A stretch of 64,000 bases of DNA from Flavobacterium urocaniciphilum (GCF_900110615.1 NZ_FOEI01000003.1:124001-188000); one strand, 5' to 3'. Counted from the first letter of the stretch, positions 44,724-53,048 are shown. The notes: generated by a model from the sequence alone, not told the origin. A program made the numbers and translations.

Positions 44724-45055
44724 GCTAATTTTTGGTTTAAATCATCAATTACAAGGTTTACTCTTAATCTTACATAGTGGTTATCGGTGTAAGTGAATAA
44801 CTCTCTTAAAATAATTTCTAAAGCCCAAGCCTCGTGATACTTTAATGTAATTTTATGCTTCTTTTTTGAATCGAATAAAGTGGCTTTTTTTACTAATTGT
44901 TTGGCTTTACTATCGAATTTATCGGCTAAATCGTAACCGATGGAGCGATAAACATTTACTTTTTTATCGTTTGACCTTTCCATATCGTAGATGTAACTTA
45001 AAAGTTCATTTACGGCAATAATAGAGTCGTTATTTAGTTTGAGTTCTATTTTCAT
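44720..45055 (-). CDS. Hypothetical early phage protein
   Basis: 111 residues, helical and basic, beginning MKIELKLNNDSIIAVNELL. No family recognised. ATGA-type overlaps on both sides show it belongs to the early operon. Confidence 0.55.
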   Translation of the reverse strand: MKIELKLNNDSIIAVNELLSYIYDMERSNDKKVNVYRSIGYDLADKFDSKAKQLVKKATLFDSKKKHKITLKYHEAWALEIILRELFTYTDNHYVRLRVNLVIDDLNQKLA

Positions 45056-45288
45056 TTTCTCTCATAAATTTCAAATTGAACGGAATAAGCTCGAGCATCG
45101 GGATTATATTTTCTGTATGTTGGTATTTGTTTCGGATCATCTCCAAACTCGATAAAACATTTGCGAATACTTTTAAGTTGCTCCTTTAAGTGTAGCTTAT
45201 CTTTAGCAACTAATGTTAACGGTCGTTTATCTCCACCGTTATCATTTTTATACCATTTAATAGTCATAGTTCCTTCGTATGTTTTCAT
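45052..45288 (-). CDS. Hypothetical early phage protein
   Basis: 78 residues with a strand-helix-strand pattern (MTIKWYKN, helix KLHLKEQLKSIRKC, YSVQFEIYERK). Overlaps both neighbours by four bases. Unknown function. Confidence 0.55.
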   Translation of the reverse strand: MKTYEGTMTIKWYKNDNGGDKRPLTLVAKDKLHLKEQLKSIRKCFIEFGDDPKQIPTYRKYNPDARAYSVQFEIYERK

Positions 45289-45500
45289 CTACAGTCGGTT
45301 TTTGGTTCGGTTACTATTTTGCCACAATAATCGCATTGTATGGCGGTTTTTTCGCAGTTTAAAACAACCTCAATAACTACTATACTGGTGTCTTTGTGGT
45401 CGCAGTTTTCGGGTGTTATATCATCAAAATCACATTTGTAATTTTCGCAGTAAGTAGGCCACTCGCATTTTAGTCGTGGGTTATGCTTACAAGGTTTCAT
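45285..45500 (-). CDS. Cysteine-rich zinc-binding-type early protein
   Basis: 71 residues with nine Cys and several His, including CDYCGKI (CxxC) and CEWPTYCENYKC. Probably a small zinc-ribbon protein. Overlaps its neighbours by four bases. Function unknown. Confidence 0.6.
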   Translation of the reverse strand: MKPCKHNPRLKCEWPTYCENYKCDFDDITPENCDHKDTSIVVIEVVLNCEKTAIQCDYCGKIVTEPKTDCR

Positions 45501-45988
45501 TTGTGAATACTTTTGATGATACTGTTTAAAGCTGCAATTACTTTTTCAAGTTCAAAGGGTTGCATATCCTTGAGTGGCTTTTTTACTGGCGACCTATCGG
45601 ACTTTAAAAAGTTGCTTAATCGTTCCATGTCGGGAATTTCTCCATATTTGTCGCTTGGTACAGTCCATTGAGCCTGATACATACAAGATAATATTACCCG
45701 ATGCTTTTGGTTTGATTTGTCAAATACTGCCCAGTTTTCTGACAGGTCTCGACCTGTCGTTACTGGTGTTGAGCCTTCCTGTGTCATAATGATTTTTTTA
45801 GCCTGTGCTTGAGTAATTGACTTTAAACTTGTACGCTTTACATCGCCAGTAACCCATTGCACCCATTCGGCTTTAATATCATCTTTGTACTGGCAGTTTT
45901 TCATTATCCGATTAACTTGCCATGTGAGTATAGGCAAGTGGTCGCCTATGGTCTCATTTGGTTTTACTTTCGTTGCCATCGTCTTCAT
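45497..45988 (-). CDS. Early phage protein, positionally like GemA
   Basis: 163 residues, helical. ITQAQAKKIIMTQEG, VILSCMYQAQWTVP and a C-terminal MQPFELEKVIAALNSII. The last module recalls Mu GemA (DUF1018) in spacing, but the match is weak. Two Met codons (1 and 4) are possible starts. Confidence 0.55.
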   Translation of the reverse strand: MKTMATKVKPNETIGDHLPILTWQVNRIMKNCQYKDDIKAEWVQWVTGDVKRTSLKSITQAQAKKIIMTQEGSTPVTTGRDLSENWAVFDKSNQKHRVILSCMYQAQWTVPSDKYGEIPDMERLSNFLKSDRSPVKKPLKDMQPFELEKVIAALNSIIKSIHK

Positions 45989-46220
45989 TAAGATTTGAGA
46001 AAAGAAAATCTTTTCTTAATTTGTATGCTGATTGTACCTTAACATCAATTTCAAAAGGTTCTTTTTTTAAATACTCTTTTATTCTCTCCTTGGCTAATTT
46101 TACTGCAAGTTCTTGAGAGGTTTCAAAAACAATACCTTGTACAAAACTTGATTTGTAACCTACTTTGTTAGGTATTAACTTTAATTTTACGTGATACGCA
46201 TTGTCATTTTTTTTGCCCAT
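45954..46220 (-). CDS. Hypothetical early phage protein
   Basis: 88 residues with N-terminal basic strands (YHVKLKLIPNKVGYKSSF) and an amphipathic helix. Overlaps the following gene by 35 bases. The 75-base gap upstream contains a tRNA T-arm-like hairpin (46241-46285). Confidence 0.5.
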   Translation of the reverse strand: MGKKNDNAYHVKLKLIPNKVGYKSSFVQGIVFETSQELAVKLAKERIKEYLKKEPFEIDVKVQSAYKLRKDFLFSNLNEDDGNESKTK

Positions 46221-46240
46221 TGTTGTATAATTTAAAAATT

Positions 46241-46285
46241 TGCTCCCGGCAAAGACTCGAACTTTGACTGTATGCCATTCGGGAA
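46241..46285 (-). other. tRNA T-arm-like hairpin
   Basis: On the - strand CAAAG-TTCGAGT-CTTTG forms a T-arm with a canonical loop, followed by CGGGAG-CA, which pairs with TTCCCG 13 bases upstream of the T-arm. The D and anticodon arms are absent, so it is not a functional tRNA as read. Confidence 0.35.
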
Positions 46286-46295
46286 ATCCACCTGA

Positions 46296-46493
46296 CTAAA
46301 CTTTATAGGTTGCCTTTGTGTGTTTCTTGAAATTTGGGTTACTTATTACGGCTTTTTTGTAATTTATAAAGGCGTTACGTTCCTGCTGTGTAAACTCCTG
46401 CCGAGTTACCCAATGCCCGTTACCGTCTTTGTAAATTTCTTTACCGTTTACCTCGTAAACCTCGTGGTCTGTTATTGGGACAATTGTTATCAT
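46296..46493 (-). CDS. Hypothetical early phage protein
   Basis: 65 residues: a short strand hairpin (HEVYEVNGKEIYKDGNGHWV) and a helix (QEFTQQERNAFINYKKAV). ATGA overlap with DUF3164 upstream. Function unknown. Confidence 0.55.
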   Translation of the reverse strand: MITIVPITDHEVYEVNGKEIYKDGNGHWVTRQEFTQQERNAFINYKKAVISNPNFKKHTKATYKV

Positions 46494-47206
46494 ACCGTAA
46501 ATCTGAACTCTAATTTTTTAGGAATATCGTTTACATCAATAAATTTCCAACCGCTTACATACATAGAGTTCTGACGGCGTTGCTGTGCGTTGAAAATAAT
46601 CTCTAATCCCTCGTTAAACTTTTCGGAGTTGAACTCATCACGTAGTTTACTTAATTCGATAATTTTAACCGGGTTTAACATTCCTGTTTTTGCATTTGGC
46701 TTTAGGAATGTATTAACCATTTTTGCTAATTTTTTCACATTCTCGTCATCGGTAGCCAATGAGTTGATATAGCTCTTAATCATTTCCACACCGGAACTCT
46801 CCGTACCATCAAAACCAATCGTTACATTGTAGCCAATGGTTATAGAAGCACTTCCGTCTGAAAGTGTAGAAGTATGGCTATCTTGATTGTTTTTTTCAAC
46901 ACCGTATATATCGGCTTTGAGTTCTTTGATATGGTTGTAATCTTTGAAAAGAGCTGCGATAAAATCCTCAACGTTTTTGTGTTGGTTTACAAGGTGATCA
47001 ATGTTACGGTTTACAAAGTCCTCCGATAGTTCTTTTAAAGCCTTTACGTTTTCGGTTTTTTTGGCTTTTTCTTGCTTTTCAAGCTCTTTGGCTTGCTCTA
47101 CTAATGCCTTTCTCTCTTCGGGAGTTAAATCGGCTAAATTAATTTTACTCATGTTACTTAAAATTTGTGGTTCGTGTACTTCAATGTCGTTAATGTTGTT
47201 ATTCAT
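46490..47206 (-). CDS. DUF3164 family protein
   Basis: 238 residues. After an acidic coiled coil, the stretch TIGYNVTIGFDGTESSGVEM, then KIIELSKLRDEF and QNSMYVSGWKF are typical of DUF3164, a family in the early region of Mu-like phages, perhaps linked to transposition or replication. Start at MNNNINDIEV overlaps the upstream stop (ATGAATAA). Confidence 0.75.
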   Translation of the reverse strand: MNNNINDIEVHEPQILSNMSKINLADLTPEERKALVEQAKELEKQEKAKKTENVKALKELSEDFVNRNIDHLVNQHKNVEDFIAALFKDYNHIKELKADIYGVEKNNQDSHTSTLSDGSASITIGYNVTIGFDGTESSGVEMIKSYINSLATDDENVKKLAKMVNTFLKPNAKTGMLNPVKIIELSKLRDEFNSEKFNEGLEIIFNAQQRRQNSMYVSGWKFIDVNDIPKKLEFRFTV

Positions 47207-47486
47207 AATCTTTGTTTTGAGGTTGCCAGTTTTTAAAATGGACATTTTTTAAAATGGTTTGTATTTTTGTTTCTATGTTTTCGGGAACTCGGTAAAATCT
47301 AACTTTATCATAATCGAGCTCTCTAAAAAGATAGTTTTTAAAATCCATCATTGCGGCTCTTTCTTGATTTATTAAAATTCGCTCGGTAATGGTAAAGTGT
47401 TGTACCTCCTCGGTGTCGTATTGTAATACCGTAAGCAAATCAGCAATGCGGTTATTTACATTTTCTAAATTGTAGTCAAAATTCAT
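47199..47486 (-). CDS. Hypothetical early phage protein
   Basis: 95 residues, largely helical (VNNRIADLLTVLQYDTEEV, ERILINQERAAMMDFKNYL). Overlaps the 47-residue gene upstream and DUF3164 downstream. Function unknown. Confidence 0.55.
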   Translation of the reverse strand: MNFDYNLENVNNRIADLLTVLQYDTEEVQHFTITERILINQERAAMMDFKNYLFRELDYDKVRFYRVPENIETKIQTILKNVHFKNWQPQNKDYE

Positions 47487-47619
47487 TCTCTTTGCTTATT
47501 AGTTGCTGTTGTAATTCTCTTAAATCTGCCTGTACCTTAATACGGTCGGGGTGGCTATGGTTATGCTCAAGCCAATACTCGAGCTCCACTATTTTATTTT
47601 TAATTTGCTGTATGGTCAT
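47476..47619 (-). CDS. Small coiled-coil early protein (47 residues)
   Basis: Reads MTIQQIKNKIVELEYWLEHN then a basic-acidic helix rich in Gln and Leu. It overlaps the genes on both sides (20 and 11 bases), which supports translation coupling. Likely real though short; role unknown. Confidence 0.55.
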   Translation of the reverse strand: MTIQQIKNKIVELEYWLEHNHSHPDRIKVQADLRELQQQLISKENEF

Positions 47620-47950
47620 GGTTGATAATGTTTAGCTTTTTAGCCTCGTGGATTAAAATTTTTGGGTAACGATTGAATATTTGAATAGAACATCTATTAA
47701 ATACCTGCAAAGCATCTTTTGGTTTTATATTAGTTGCCCCATCATACTCTTGCATTATCTCCAAAAAATCGGTTTCAATTTTTTTAAACTCGGTTAAAAA
47801 ATACTTGTTAATTGGAGTGTTTGCTACAACCTTTTGGAGGTCGTTTGTGTAGTTAATTGCGAAGTCCATACACCAACGTAGGTAAATGTTCATTACCATA
47901 AACTCGTAATCTTCCTGCGATTTGTTTAGCCTTACTAAAATTGCTTTCAT
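47600..47950 (-). CDS. Hypothetical early phage protein
   Basis: 116 residues starting MKAILVRLNKSQEDYEFMVM, helical throughout. I start at ATG 47950, two bases after the stop of the ATPase gene. No family recognised; early operon. Confidence 0.55.
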   Translation of the reverse strand: MKAILVRLNKSQEDYEFMVMNIYLRWCMDFAINYTNDLQKVVANTPINKYFLTEFKKIETDFLEIMQEYDGATNIKPKDALQVFNRCSIQIFNRYPKILIHEAKKLNIINHDHTAN

Positions 47951-47952
47951 AG

Positions 47953-48582
47953 TTAGTTGTTTAAAATTTGACTTCCGTGATACAGCATTGCTGTTTGTTC
48001 GTTTATTGTTATTGTGCCTCCCGGACATCTACCCGAAATAAAAGCAGTTAAACCCTCGATGTGAACTATAATTTTTGCCAGTTTTTTACAAAGTTTAGCA
48101 GTTGCCGTATATGGCTCTCCTTTTTCTTCATGAGCTAAAAAAATCATGGTTGTAGTTGGGTATTGTAAAGCCAATCTTCGGAGTTCCCCATTTTTTAACT
48201 CGTCGTTGTAAACTGTTGTATTGTCAAAAATTATTATTTTAGGTGCATGGCGTTTATTTAATTTTTCTTTAACCTCTCCCAGTTCCACATAATCTGAAAA
48301 TAAAAGCCGTTTGTTTTTTGGATTTACTCCGGCTCTTTTAACGGCATCCTTGAACTCCTTTTCTAAACCCTCCTCGCCCGAGATGTAAAGCGTTTTTTCA
48401 TATTGGCTTAAATAGTCCGCTAACTTGAGGGCAAAAGTGGTTTTTCCGTGCTTTTCTTTTCCGTAGATAATCCAAATACCGCCTTTAGATGGTTGCCCAA
48501 AAATGGAACTCCACAAGCCCTTAAATTCAAATAGTTTAAAAGTTTTTGAAAGGAGGATATTCGTATTTATCGCTCTTGCCAT
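47953..48582 (-). CDS. RecA/RadA-like P-loop ATPase
   Basis: 209 residues. Walker A GKEKHGKTT near residue 41, Walker B IIIFDNTTV, and YPTTTMIFLAHEEKG as the sensor strand. Similar to phage AAA_24/RecA-like ATPases that aid replication or recombination. Touches the MuB-like gene upstream by one base. Confidence 0.75.
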   Translation of the reverse strand: MARAINTNILLSKTFKLFEFKGLWSSIFGQPSKGGIWIIYGKEKHGKTTFALKLADYLSQYEKTLYISGEEGLEKEFKDAVKRAGVNPKNKRLLFSDYVELGEVKEKLNKRHAPKIIIFDNTTVYNDELKNGELRRLALQYPTTTMIFLAHEEKGEPYTATAKLCKKLAKIIVHIEGLTAFISGRCPGGTITINEQTAMLYHGSQILNN

Positions 48583-49460
48583 TATGCCCCTATTTTTATT
48601 AAGGTTTCTAAATACCTAAGTGTTGTTTCTTTGCTCAAGCATTTTTTAACCAATAATTGTACTTTGTTCTGGTCGGGAGTGTTTGCCTGTGCAACCGCTC
48701 CAATTAGCTCCGAATAAAAAGCGTTACGGTCTAATTTGCCTTGTGGAACTAACTTTATAAACTCATCCGAGAAACGGCTAAATATTTCAGCATAACCTAC
48801 CTTTTTACCGTTGATACCTCGCTCAATTTTTGCTCTTAATCCGTCCGCTCCAATCATATACCAACCGCAAACGCCATCTGTACCGTTCCACAGTTCTTTA
48901 AGTTCTAAAAAGGCCGTGTATTCTAAATCTCCTGCCTCGTCTAAAACGATAAGAGGCAACTCAAGAGTTGTTAAATAGTATTTTAAATTGGCTTTAACAT
49001 CTACATACTTCCCGGTATTGTCGATACCCACCGTTTTCGCTAAAAGTCTAACAAATTGTTGTTTGGTTTTAGCTTGAGAGCAATCCACATAAAAAGTATT
49101 TTTCATTTTACGAATGATGTGTTTAGTGCAATAGGTTTTACCTATACCGCAGTCATCCACTAACACCATGGATTTGCTCAACTCTTTACAAAATCTTAAA
49201 TTGTCCTCAATCTCGTTGTAAACAGATGTTCGGGCAACTTTCCATTTATCCTCGTAAACTTTTACTTGTAATTCACGTCCTAAAGTGATCCAAACCGTAT
49301 CTGATAAAATACGCTCGGTTTCGCCGTTTTTAATTCTTGAGTAAATGGCAGGTTTAATGCCCTTTGATTTTGCATAATCGGAGTCAGAGCCTCCGTAGTT
49401 TTCTCTTGCCTCTAAAAGAGCGGTTACAACTTTTTGTTTAAATTCGTTTGTCAGGTTCAT
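48582..49460 (-). CDS. MuB-like AAA+ transposition ATPase
   Basis: 292 residues. N-terminal helix-turn-helix (about 10-60, SDYAKSKGIKPAIYSRIKNG), then Walker A DDCGIGKTYC and Walker B LIVLDEAGD. MuB picks target DNA and activates the transposase in replicative transposition. Located 11 bases after the transposase gene, as in Mu. Confidence 0.85.
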   Translation of the reverse strand: MNLTNEFKQKVVTALLEARENYGGSDSDYAKSKGIKPAIYSRIKNGETERILSDTVWITLGRELQVKVYEDKWKVARTSVYNEIEDNLRFCKELSKSMVLVDDCGIGKTYCTKHIIRKMKNTFYVDCSQAKTKQQFVRLLAKTVGIDNTGKYVDVKANLKYYLTTLELPLIVLDEAGDLEYTAFLELKELWNGTDGVCGWYMIGADGLRAKIERGINGKKVGYAEIFSRFSDEFIKLVPQGKLDRNAFYSELIGAVAQANTPDQNKVQLLVKKCLSKETTLRYLETLIKIGA

Positions 49461-49471
49461 AACGTGTCAGG

Positions 49472-51511
49472 TTAAAGGTTAAAATTGGAACGCCATCCTT
49501 TTGGTTGAGCGTTGTTTTGTATTAATACTAAATTGTCGTCGTTTTCGTCCTCAAAAACTTCTACAGGCTCCTCATTAAGTTCAAACCTTTTAAGGTTTGG
49601 AATGGTAAAGCCGTTGCTTTGTCTTTTTGGTGTATTTTCTAAAATATTAATGTTATCGATGTTGTTTCTTTGGCGTTTTGCAAATGCTTCTACAGATGCT
49701 ACATAAGCACTTTGTAACTGATAGGCTTTGTCGTCTATTCCGTCCACTCTTTCGGCTTTTGCTCTGTTATATTTTGGCATTGGCATAACTTCACAAATCA
49801 AGCGTTCTTTATAGTACACTAATGCTTTTAAAACAGTTCCGTCGTTGCCGTCTAACCAATAAACATCTACCTCCTTATCCTCGATAATTTTCATTTTTTC
49901 GATAAGTGCCTCTCCAAGTAATATTTCGTTTGCTTCTGCTATGGCACGTTTCTCGCCTTGAAGTGTAATGTAGCCTAATTTGCACGAGGTTTTAGTTTTA
50001 TAACCAATTACGGGAAGTATAGCGGCCCAGTTGGTAGGTTTTAAATTTGGGTTTTGAAACTCTCTAAAATACTGCCAATTAGTAAATTCGGAGTTTTCCG
50101 GGTGTGGCATATCATTCCAATTTATTAAATGTGATAAAGTCATATTAACCAACTGGTCGTAAGGAACTACCATTTCTTTTTTACCTTTTGCTTGTAAAGC
50201 TCCTATTTGGTTTTTTTCGCTTTTTGCTGTAGGCCTTGCCATCCAACCTGCCTCTTGTTTTTCGTGTCCGTAGCGTAACTCTCCAAATGCTCTCTCGATA
50301 TACTTTGCACGAGCGTTGTTTGCTTCAATTCGCACCTCTTGGAACATTGCACCAGGTTTCAATAAGGAATCTCTAAAAGAACTGTTTAACGAACTTTCAC
50401 ACTCGAGCTCAAACGGAAGACAAAAACCCCAATCGGTATAGTTACGTACCATTTGGCGGTAAAAATCTACTATTAAGCCCTCTTTTGTTTTACCATATAC
50501 AAACGTGGTAAAACAGCGACTTGCTACATCCATTCCGATATAATACCAAAGGCGGTCGCCTTTTTCATTGTAGATAAATGGCGGTTGACGGTCATCGATT
50601 GAGATAATTGAACCCGCTAATTTTGGTAATTCCATTTGATGATGTGGTTTGTATTGTCCCATATACGCCTGACGGTTTCCGCTACGTGATGCATGAGTAG
50701 CAATGCGGTTTTTCCAAGCATTTAAGTAATTGATAATGGTTGCCTCCGATAGTTTTGGAAATTCTTTAGGGTTGTAAAGCTCGCCTGTGTCCTCGTTGTA
50801 CACTTGAGCATATCCACTTAAAAACGCCTCATAGCTTCGAGCTATTTCGGTAGGACTTGGTTTGTGAGATTGATTTTTAAACAACGCATTTAAAATCATT
50901 TCTACACGGTCATCTACTTTTCGGGCATTTTGTTTACCCGTTCCGTTAGCGTCTTTAATCAACGAATAGTATTTATTGTCTTTATACGCTTTTAAAGCCT
51001 GTTTAAATCGTTTTGAAACGGGTAGCGTATGTTCGTAGCCGTAATTTACTTTTAGTGCGTTTTGAAAACTCTCAACCTCGTAAATAAGTGTATCAATTAC
51101 ACCTCTTGAACTACCTCTCAAACTAATTCGTTTTTGCTCGAGTTCTATAACTGCATTCATAACGCTTGCATTGACTACATAACGCTCTTGCTCATCTTGT
51201 TTAAGAGCCAAACCGTTTCTCTTGAAAGTGCTGTAGTATCTGCGTGCGTCTGCATCTTCTTTATAGAATAACTCCAACGGGTTTTCTACTTTTCGAGGGT
51301 CGCCAAGGGCTTCTTGTATTTCGGGTTTTAGCGTATCAAAGTCAATCAATAGTTTACGACCGTTGCCACCAACTTGTAAACGCTTGATGCCGAATTGTTT
51401 TTTACTGTAGCGATGTACTTCACTTTTTAAAGTAGAGTAACAATTCCAAAATCTTGGAACAAGCTCTTCCAGTTCTACCGCTACTTTGTTATGTTCGTAT
51501 ATAAAAGGCAT
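49472..51511 (-). CDS. MuA-like DDE transposase
   Basis: 679 residues. N-terminal DNA-binding part, a retroviral-integrase-like core about 295-430 with an Asp at SIDDRQPP (306), a second acidic residue in FELECESSLNSS (370-372) and Glu at KYIERAFGELR (406), then a Mu-type C-terminal region and a long tail that should contact MuB. The second site is Glu, not Asp. Catalyses integration and replicative transposition of the prophage. Confidence 0.9.
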   Translation of the reverse strand: MPFIYEHNKVAVELEELVPRFWNCYSTLKSEVHRYSKKQFGIKRLQVGGNGRKLLIDFDTLKPEIQEALGDPRKVENPLELFYKEDADARRYYSTFKRNGLALKQDEQERYVVNASVMNAVIELEQKRISLRGSSRGVIDTLIYEVESFQNALKVNYGYEHTLPVSKRFKQALKAYKDNKYYSLIKDANGTGKQNARKVDDRVEMILNALFKNQSHKPSPTEIARSYEAFLSGYAQVYNEDTGELYNPKEFPKLSEATIINYLNAWKNRIATHASRSGNRQAYMGQYKPHHQMELPKLAGSIISIDDRQPPFIYNEKGDRLWYYIGMDVASRCFTTFVYGKTKEGLIVDFYRQMVRNYTDWGFCLPFELECESSLNSSFRDSLLKPGAMFQEVRIEANNARAKYIERAFGELRYGHEKQEAGWMARPTAKSEKNQIGALQAKGKKEMVVPYDQLVNMTLSHLINWNDMPHPENSEFTNWQYFREFQNPNLKPTNWAAILPVIGYKTKTSCKLGYITLQGEKRAIAEANEILLGEALIEKMKIIEDKEVDVYWLDGNDGTVLKALVYYKERLICEVMPMPKYNRAKAERVDGIDDKAYQLQSAYVASVEAFAKRQRNNIDNINILENTPKRQSNGFTIPNLKRFELNEEPVEVFEDENDDNLVLIQNNAQPKGWRSNFNL

Positions 51512-51524
51512 GTTTTATATTTTT

Positions 51525-51590
51525 TGTTCCGACCAAGGAATCGAACCTTGCAAACACATCAATCAAATGAATGACAAACCTGTATCGGAG
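51525..51590 (-). other. tRNA T-arm-like hairpin before the transposase
   Basis: On the - strand CAAGG-TTCGATT-CCTTG is a canonical T-arm, followed by an acceptor-like GTCGGA-ACA that pairs with TCCGAT upstream. The segment between is too short for D and anticodon arms and contains the operator-like motif, so it is not a normal tRNA. Confidence 0.3.
51551..51577 (-). promoter_or_regulatory. Second early promoter with operator-like motif before the transposase
   Basis: On the - strand TTG (51575-51577), TCATTTGATT (51561-51570) and TGTGTTTG (51551-51558) repeat the arrangement of the main early promoter. The ten-base core is identical to the operator at 52301-52310. Confidence 0.5.
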
Positions 51591-51632
51591 AAATCACTAC
51601 TTTTACGCTCTCAACTGTAAAATTTTAGTGAT

Positions 51633-51920
51633 ATGAGTGAAATTAAAGACTTACAAAATACTTTAGATGTGTTGCTTTTAGAAGTAGCTAAAAACAACGC
51701 ACACTTACAAACCTTAACTATTGGGTTGTTTGAACTTTCTCAACAAATTTTTGACGAGGATAAATCCAAGGTGTATGAGGAGCAGTATTACCGTACCTTA
51801 ATTCAGAAAACGCAGCAGCAAGTAAATCGGCTCGGCGGTGGGCTGTACAATCCTGCAAAGGCAGATTTTGCTCTTTTTGAGTTTGAGCAGTTTTTGAAAT
51901 CGAAATTGAAAGAGAAATAG
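51633..51920 (+). CDS. Hypothetical rightward phage protein
   Basis: 95 residues, coiled-coil rich (LQNTLDVLLLEVAKNNAHLQ) with a Gly-rich turn (NRLGGGLYNPAK). It is on the strand opposite to the early operon, between the transposase and a small early gene. Possibly a lysogeny-expressed gene; no family recognised. Confidence 0.5.
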   Translation: MSEIKDLQNTLDVLLLEVAKNNAHLQTLTIGLFELSQQIFDEDKSKVYEEQYYRTLIQKTQQQVNRLGGGLYNPAKADFALFEFEQFLKSKLKEK

Positions 51921-51926
51921 TCATGA

Positions 51927-52046
51927 TTATAAAATATTAGTGGTTAAACTTCTTTTAATGCAAAAGCCAAAAAAATAAAATAGCTTTTCTACAACTTCAT
52001 GCGTGAAGTCTCGGTTAATGTGATGAATAATTTTAGTTGTGATCAT
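51927..52046 (-). CDS. Possible small early protein (39 residues)
   Basis: An ATG-started frame (MITTKIIHHINRDF..., ending RSLTTNIL) directly after the 70-residue gene. Short and without recognised features; could be chance. Confidence 0.3.
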   Translation of the reverse strand: MITTKIIHHINRDFTHEVVEKLFYFFGFCIKRSLTTNIL

Positions 52047-52051
52047 AGTTG

Positions 52052-52264
52052 TTAGTTTTTAGCGTTAAAATTTTCAAGGGTTTGTTTCATTTGTTTTTCA
52101 AGCAGCTTGTAGTCTGCTTTTATTTTGTCGGCAGTTATAGTGGTGTAGCCACCTCTTAAGCACATGCGGATGTACACCTTAGTTAAACCATACTTAGTAA
52201 CAAGTGCTTCAATTATTCGCTGGTCATAAGTGTATTTCTTGTTTTTTTGAATAACTTTGTTCAT
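52052..52264 (-). CDS. First early gene, small DNA-binding-type protein
   Basis: 70 residues, strongly basic N-terminus (MNKVIQKNKKYTYDQRI) and a helix-turn-helix-like stretch (EALVTKYGLTKVYIRMCLRGG). First gene under the early promoter, the place of Mu ner. Could repress the lysogeny promoter; inference. Confidence 0.55.
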   Translation of the reverse strand: MNKVIQKNKKYTYDQRIIEALVTKYGLTKVYIRMCLRGGYTTITADKIKADYKLLEKQMKQTLENFNAKN

Positions 52265-52291
52265 TGCTTTTGTATTTTCTTATTTGAAATG

Positions 52292-52323
52292 CAAATATAT
52301 AATCAAATGATTAATAAAAACAA
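52292..52323 (-). promoter_or_regulatory. Early promoter with embedded palindromic operator
   Basis: On the - strand TTG (52321-52323) and TATATTTG (52292-52299), 21 bases apart. Between them the perfect palindrome TAATCAAATGATTA (52300-52313) is well placed for a repressor to block early transcription. Confidence 0.65.
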
Positions 52324-52326
52324 CAA

Positions 52327-52734
52327 ATGATGTATAAAATTTTAGATATTAATGAAAGAATATTGTATATTATTGATAATCAATACAATGGAAGTCAAAA
52401 AAAATTTGCCGAACGTATAGGGTTTGCCGCTCAAGTTGTGTTTAATATAGTTTCTGGCCGTAAATCTAAGCCAAGTTACGATGTTTTATATGCTATTTTA
52501 TCAACAAATGATTATATAAATGCAGAATGGCTAATAATGGGGCATGGTGAAATGTTAAAACAAAAAGAGGCTCCGTCAACTAATGAAAAGGATACCTATA
52601 TAATAGAACTGCAAAAAGATAAAATTAGATCATTAGAAAAAGAGTTACAGGACCAGAAGCAAACCATTGAGCAACTAAAAAAAGAACTTTTACTTGCAAG
52701 TAGTAGTAAAGTGGGCGTTAAAAGTGATGGGTAA
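52327..52734 (+). CDS. Phage repressor, helix-turn-helix
   Basis: 135 residues. N-terminal Cro/CI-type helix-turn-helix (about 20-60, KKFAERIGFAAQVVFNIVSGRKSKPS) and a C-terminal coiled coil (about 90-125). Divergent from the early operon and adjacent to its operator, as expected for the lysogeny repressor. It has no peptidase domain, so induction would not be by RecA-mediated self-cleavage. Confidence 0.75.
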   Translation: MMYKILDINERILYIIDNQYNGSQKKFAERIGFAAQVVFNIVSGRKSKPSYDVLYAILSTNDYINAEWLIMGHGEMLKQKEAPSTNEKDTYIIELQKDKIRSLEKELQDQKQTIEQLKKELLLASSSKVGVKSDG

Positions 52735-52938
52735 TTAGCAGATAATAGGGTAAAAGTATATCTTTTTTTGTGGTTGTTTTCATAAACTAAATGTAACTTC
52801 TTGATTTTTAAATAAATACAATATAATATTAAAAAATACCTATGTATGTATGGGGGGTGTTTACTTGCAATATTTTGACAAAAACGGCTATTTTTTACAC
52901 TTAAATAGTGTTTTACTACCTATTTAAAAACTAATTTT

Positions 52939-52974
52939 TGCAACCCCAACTGCAACCCCAAATGCAACTCCAAC
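52939..52974. repeat. Three tandem 12-bp repeats
   Basis: TGCAACCCCAAC, TGCAACCCCAAA and TGCAACTCCAAC in a row, inside the 570-base non-coding right end (52735-53304). They may bind a phage protein or mark a former coding sequence. The rest of the gap holds end repeats, a terminator and AT-rich sequence; no gene seen. Confidence 0.6.
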
Positions 52975-53022
52975 TAAAAAATGATAAAAAAGTGATGTTT
53001 TGTTTTTGTTGCTTTTCGGGTA

Positions 53023-53048
53023 CAAAAAAAGGCTTAAAAATTAAGCCT
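53023..53048 (-). terminator. Terminator at the prophage right end
   Basis: AGGCTTA / TAAGCCT stem followed on the - strand by seven T. It would stop host transcription coming leftward from the glycan operon. Confidence 0.65.

Noticed and set aside
47951-48028. N-terminal extension of the 116-residue early gene into the ATPase gene
   Set aside because: The extra residues read as out-of-frame shadow of the ATPase C-terminus, and a good ATG lies two bases after the ATPase stop.
51525-51590. A complete tRNA gene
   Set aside because: T-arm and acceptor-like ends are present, but there is no room for D and anticodon arms.
51718-51924. Leftward frame opposite the 95-residue rightward gene
   Set aside because: Its composition is unlike a folded protein; the rightward frame has a regular coiled-coil pattern.
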